64,000 nucleotides of DNA from Prinia subflava (Eukaryota; Chordata; Aves; Passeriformes; Cisticolidae), in assembly GCF_021018805.1 (NCBI RefSeq), contig NC_086247.1, positions 133,217,602 through 133,281,601 of the forward strand, read 5' to 3'. Below, piece after piece: positions 59,601 to 64,000 of this stretch. Below the pieces are notes generated by a model that searched no databases, had not been told where the DNA came from, and saw only the letters and a program-made list of their open reading frames with translations. Position numbers and translations under genes: made by a program. How positions within the stretch are numbered: the stretch's first letter is position 1; each line of letters starts with the position of its first letter.

Positions 59601-61530
59601 CACAGCAATGCACTTCTCTCTCGTGTTAGTAATTTTATCTTAGCTCTCATGCTCTATAGGTGCAGTTGAGAAATCTTAAATGGAAAGATTATCTGGCCTT
59701 TTACATATAAAATTTTCCATTTCATCTTCATGCAACAAAAGAATAGTTAAGATACCTAATCATATATAAAGACTATTTTGAATCAGGCAGGGACATTCAA
59801 ATAACAAATTTTATATATTCTTTTGCAAAATATGGAGATATTTCACTCTGCTGGCTTAAAGCAGCTGAAGGAAGAAAAATAATGACATTTCAAAGTAAGA
59901 AGAAGAAATCTGGCTTATTTGTAGAAGCAAGACAAAAGGCATGGGGAGATATGAATTCTCTTTCTCAAATTATAGAAAATACTTGAAAATATGTGCTCTA
60001 AACTCTCTACTTTTATATTTGTTGGTGGAATTCCTGATAGAATTGGAGTCCTGTTGCTCCCCTCCAAAAGATCAACACTATGGTTGGTGGGAATTTTTCT
60101 GGTAAAGCGGCTTTCTCTCACAAATATATCAACTGCTTAAAGCCAAAAGTTTGTGCAAAATATAGATGTGCTTCCATAAAGACAAACTCCCCTCTGCTGG
60201 GGGAGAAGCTGGAGGGAAACAAAAAAAATATAGTCAGAGATAATATTTGCATCCCAACCTTTTCCTCTCAGATCACTGGCCAAAATACTGTATTTTCAGT
60301 CATTCTCAGATGAGCATGGCCCAAAACAGAATAATAGGGACAGGATAGGCTGGGCCCCCCTTATTTTGGATGGTGTGACTTTTGCTTTTAAACCTGAGAC
60401 AGGGAATAAGGTTCCCCTTTCATGACCCCATTCACAAAACATTTATGTCTATCCTGAATGAGAACCAGTCTGTTTGATTTTCTCATTTTTCCAGTTTGAA
60501 AACAGGTGAATATGCTTGGGTTAATCCCCATGTGGAAAAGGCAATCAAGAAAACTTTTCCAAGGAGGCCGAAAAAAATTTCCTATTTGGACTTTATTAAT
60601 GTTACTAGTGGCTGAAGAGCACTTTCAGAGTCTTTAAAAAGTATTAAAAGAAGATGTCCTTTCATGGCTAAGTGAAAGAAAAAGCTTGACAGCAAGATAG
60701 CTCTCTTTGCAATTAAAAACATCAGCAAAGCTGTAGCTAAATATGTTTCAAATTCAGTTCTAGCAAATGTTAATCTGCAAACTGTATGAAGCAGGCTCTA
60801 ATAGCCAACAGCTTGCTAGTGAACTGCATACAAGTTCTGGCACATTTATACACACACATAATTAAAACTAGGCATTTGAAGGTACTTCATGCAATTTTTT
60901 CAAATTGCCACTGAAATGTAATTCTCTTTTACAACTGGAATTTTCCACTGTGTTAATACCAGCAGTCATATGATGTTCACAGACATTAACAATATGAACA
61001 ATTATTACTGTGGGCACCATCGAAGGTGCAATTGTAAACCAACAAATATATTTGAAGCCTTTTCTGGGAAAATGACTGAGGGTAAAAATATAACAGTACC
61101 AAAATTATAGGGGAAAATATGGTTGCTGCTCCCTGGATGGCACATAGTCAGCATCTGCAAATTTCCATACACAACACAGCCTAAAGAGGACTAAACAGAG
61201 GGTGGAGAGGAGCAGAGACACACCGAGTGGCCAGGCTCTGTCAAAACCCTTGCAGAGGAGGGAACTCAGTGGTGCTTTCTCGCTGATAGGCTGCACAGCA
61301 GCTGAAAACTAAGGGAGATTAAAAAAGATGTTCTGCTGTTGAATCACCAACCATGGCAAAGTCACTCTCCTCGGGCTGATGCATGTCCCCACCCCAAGGT
61401 AATCTCAGGCACAGAAAGATGAAACAACTAGCTCACTGTCCATATGGACCCTGGTTTTCCAGAGTCTTGATGTGGTATCTAGCACTGGATATGCTGCTGT
61501 CTTGCAGAGATATTAAGAGCTCTCTAATAG
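50664..61530. other. Gene-free single-copy stretch
   Basis: I see no exon, RNA gene or clear transposon over these 10.9 kb. Small features are a partial tandem AGAGTCATCAGCC/AGAGTCATCGGCC at 58621-58646 and AT-rich patches. Open frames on both strands reach about 125 codons (50962-51339, plus) without domain-like features. Confidence 0.4.
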
Positions 61531-61554
61531 TAGAGAGTATTAGAATACTCTCTA
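61531..61554. repeat. Near-perfect palindrome, 11-bp arms
   Basis: TAGAGAGTATT and AATACTCTCTA are exact reverse complements separated by AG. CTCTCTA just upstream (61520-61526) can pair with the same left arm, so two alternative stems are possible. Confidence 0.9.
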
Positions 61555-63046
61555 AATAAAGTGCTGTCATTGAAGCACAGCAACAAAAAACAATTAATGG
61601 ACTATAAGAGTGTGGGTCTTATGGAGCAGAGAATTTTGTCTCAAAAATATTCATTGTAACATCACAATCAAAAGTTTGGATTGAATGACTATGGATCAAG
61701 TACAAATGCATCCTTTGATTTACAATCAAGATGTGGATACTCTGAGCTTTCCCTTAACAAAATATTCGAGGGATGAATTACTCTCACTTGTTAAACAATA
61801 GAGTATTTTAATCTGAGTTTGTCTAGATCAAGTTCACTATTTTTGCCTTTTCAGATGAAGAGTTATGTACAACCAATTACCACAAATTAATGTATAAGGA
61901 TCATATATTTTAATCTTACCCTTAATAAACAATATTTGACAAACTAATGGATTAAGCATGGCTCTCTTTCTATTTTCCTTCAAGCTTCCTTGTAACTCTT
62001 CTCAGAGCTTTTTTTTAGTACCCTTTTAGTACCCTTTGTTAAGAGACAAGTTAGGAAGGAATGGTCAAATAACACTTAAGTCAATGTCACTGTAGATTTG
62101 AGATAATTCCATCTGCCTGCTTCTGTTTGATAATGGCAGATGTAAGCATGCAGGAATTACATTGCTGTATTGCATACAACATCAGATTGTGGTCTTGGCT
62201 TCTTTTGATTGTTTCCTGGGATTCCCACATGATTTTCAGAATTACTGATTCACACTCTCACCTTATCACCTTAATATTTTCTCCAAGTCTAGATACAGGT
62301 CTTAATATGGGGTTGAATTCAACAAATGTGTTCTTGAGGTAAGCATAGCATACACAATTCATCCCACTGTAAATTTTGTACCTATCTGTAAATTTTAGCA
62401 TGATGAGTCAAAAACAGCAAGACAACTGAACAGCAACAGATCTCTTCTTTCTGACAGATAATTATTTTCACATTCTGTGAGACAAAATATCCAAGTTCTA
62501 GGTAGTATGGGCAACATCAATCTTGCCTTCTCAGTTTCTTCTTCAAGTTAAAATTTGAATTTCTAAGAAACCACTAGGAACAGTCGTCAATTGTAAATGT
62601 TGATATTTTTATTTGTGAAAAGTAAAGAATTTTTCTCTTAAAAAATGTCAGAATTTTATTAAGAAAAGCATTACTCTGAAAAAACCATGGATCTCTAAAA
62701 CCCATCTTTGATGAATTTATTAAATGCAGGGCACTTTTTTTTTTTTTAATGTAACTGTGGAATATTCATCCGTTTTGGAAATGTTCAGCCTATTCAGGGG
62801 CTACTACTATTGAACAATATCTTAATATCAGCAAACAAGTATAATTCAGAACTTTGACTATAACTTCAGAAATACAGCAATTATAAAGTCTGTGTGTTCG
62901 GCCTAAACAGATTCACATTAATGCGTACATAGGACTATTTCAGCTTACATTTACCACTGCTTATTTAATATGTTGTCATTAAAGGCTGCATTTAGAAGCA
63001 TGATGAATAGGGCTTAAAAACCCCTCATTTTGTATTAAGATTTTCT
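61555..63046. other. Gene-free single-copy stretch
   Basis: This part holds a tandem duplication of TTTTAGTACCC (about 62014-62036) and a poly-T run near 62737-62748. No gene or transposon is recognised. Confidence 0.4.
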
Positions 63047-63444
63047 CCTTCCCTTCCCTTCCCTTCCCTTCCCTTCCCTTCCCTTCCCTTCCCTTCCCTT
63101 CCCTTCCCTTCCCTTCCCTTCCCTTCCCTTCCCTTCCCTTCCCTTCCCTTCCCTTCCCTTCCCTTCCCTTCCCTTCCCTTCCCTTCCCTTCCCTTCCCTT
63201 CCCTTCCCTTCCCTTCCCTTCCCTTCCCTTCCCTTCCCTTCCCTTCCCTTCCCTTCCCTTCCCTTCCCTTCCCTTCCCTTCCCTTCCCTTCCCTTCCCTT
63301 CCCTTCCCTTCCCTTCCCTTCCCTTCCCTTCCCTTCCCTTCCCTTCCCTTCCCTTCCCTTCCCTTCCCTTCCCTTCCCTTCCCTTCCCTTCCCTTCCCTT
63401 CCCTTCCCTTCCCTTCCCTTCCCTTCCCTTCCCTTCCCTTCCCT
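63047..63444. repeat. Uninterrupted (CCCTT)n / (AAGGG)n array, about 79 units
   Basis: From 63051 the unit CCCTT repeats without a single interruption to 63444, with CCTT just before. The minus strand is the purine strand, (AAGGG)n, which can form G-quadruplexes or triplex DNA. Two minus-strand frames read through it as an endless GREGK repeat, which is an artefact of the pentamer. Perfect purity at nearly 400 bases means recent expansion; the true length in the genome could differ from the assembled one. Confidence 0.98.
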
Positions 63445-64000
63445 ATTTGTAAATTCATTTAAAAACAAGAGCTTTAGAAAAGGTAAATATCATTTTCAGT
63501 CTACTATGGGGGCAAACCCTAAACTCTCGGTTTCAGGTACCCAGGAAATTCTCTTTGTTGGCATCCACTGATTCTCATGCATCTGAAATGCAGACATTTT
63601 ATACAAAGAAACAGAAAATAAGAATATTCTGACAGGATGAGGGAGCAGCCTTGTCTTGAAAATCCACATTAGAATGAGCTGGATTCCACCCAAAATGCCA
63701 ATTTGTTTTCAAGAGAGGAAGTTTCTTGAGATATTTAATATTTTAGCTACTATTAGTAAATTGTCTACATCTTTACATCACAAATGAGACCATTTGCTTG
63801 TATTTGCTCTCCCAGTTACACAAACCATCTCTGTTTCATTAGTCTGCCATTAAAAGACGCTAGGGGCATAGGTTTAATTTAAATGAAGCACCTTTCTTAC
63901 AGTGAGACACCAGATTGATTTACATGCTCTTGCAACACATGCCTCATGGCAAAATACAGACAGCTCTCATCTGAAACCTGAGAGCTATTTAACAGTACAC
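63445..64000. other. Gene-free single-copy stretch
   Basis: The last 556 bases contain no recognisable gene or repeat. Confidence 0.4.

Noticed and set aside
63047..63444. Telomere-like repeat
   Set aside because: The unit is the pentamer CCCTT, not the vertebrate telomeric hexamer CCCTAA.
62979..63468. Minus-strand frames of 159 and 147 codons encoding a GREGK repeat protein
   Set aside because: They are simple translations of the AAGGG array, with no flanking coding sequence.

Overview
The window looks like intergenic or intronic DNA from a bird, most likely a passerine. The evidence is five-prime-truncated CR1 LINEs in both orientations, much older and decayed CR1-like pieces, a bird-type dispersed repeat with a ~45 bp internal tandem unit, AT-rich single-copy sequence between them, and a very young betaretrovirus-like (ERVK-type) endogenous provirus. 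I recognise no host protein-coding exon, tRNA or rRNA. The many short open frames look like chance or repeat-derived frames.

The main item is at 837-4848 on the minus strand. It is an endogenous retroviral element with two LTRs that I read as identical over all 329 bases. It has a 7-base target-site duplication, a lysine-type primer binding site, a polypurine tract and one long open gag gene. No protease, polymerase or envelope gene is present. Gag keeps a matrix-like N-terminus, a capsid with a major homology region, one CCHC zinc knuckle and a basic tail. Between matrix and capsid lies an extremely GC- and CpG-rich Pro/Ala/Arg/Gly segment of about 280 residues carrying a PTAP motif. The element is therefore a young, gag-only, presumably non-autonomous retroelement that would need reverse transcriptase and integrase from a relative. 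About 860 bases without long genes separate gag from the 3' LTR; they hold a candidate splice acceptor followed by a 40-codon frame with two CxxC pairs.

From 4856 to 41458 the window is mostly single-copy sequence. It is broken by a CAAA-type low-complexity tract (9760-9930), a short CR1 tail (about 25510-25674, plus), an old CR1-like piece (about 30455-30960, minus), a ~700 bp CR1 3' part (about 33655-34352, plus) and an LTR-like bird repeat with a degenerate minisatellite (about 37150-37800, plus). From 41459 onward there are two more CR1 copies on the minus strand (41459-42200 and 45046-45413), another ancient CR1-like piece (about 48690-48990), a perfect 12-bp-arm hairpin (50635-50663), an 11-bp-arm palindrome (61531-61554) and an uninterrupted CCCTT pentanucleotide array of 398 bases (63047-63444). 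Two AT-rich stretches (16560-17180 and 40690-41260) have the look of conserved non-coding elements, but this cannot be shown from one sequence.
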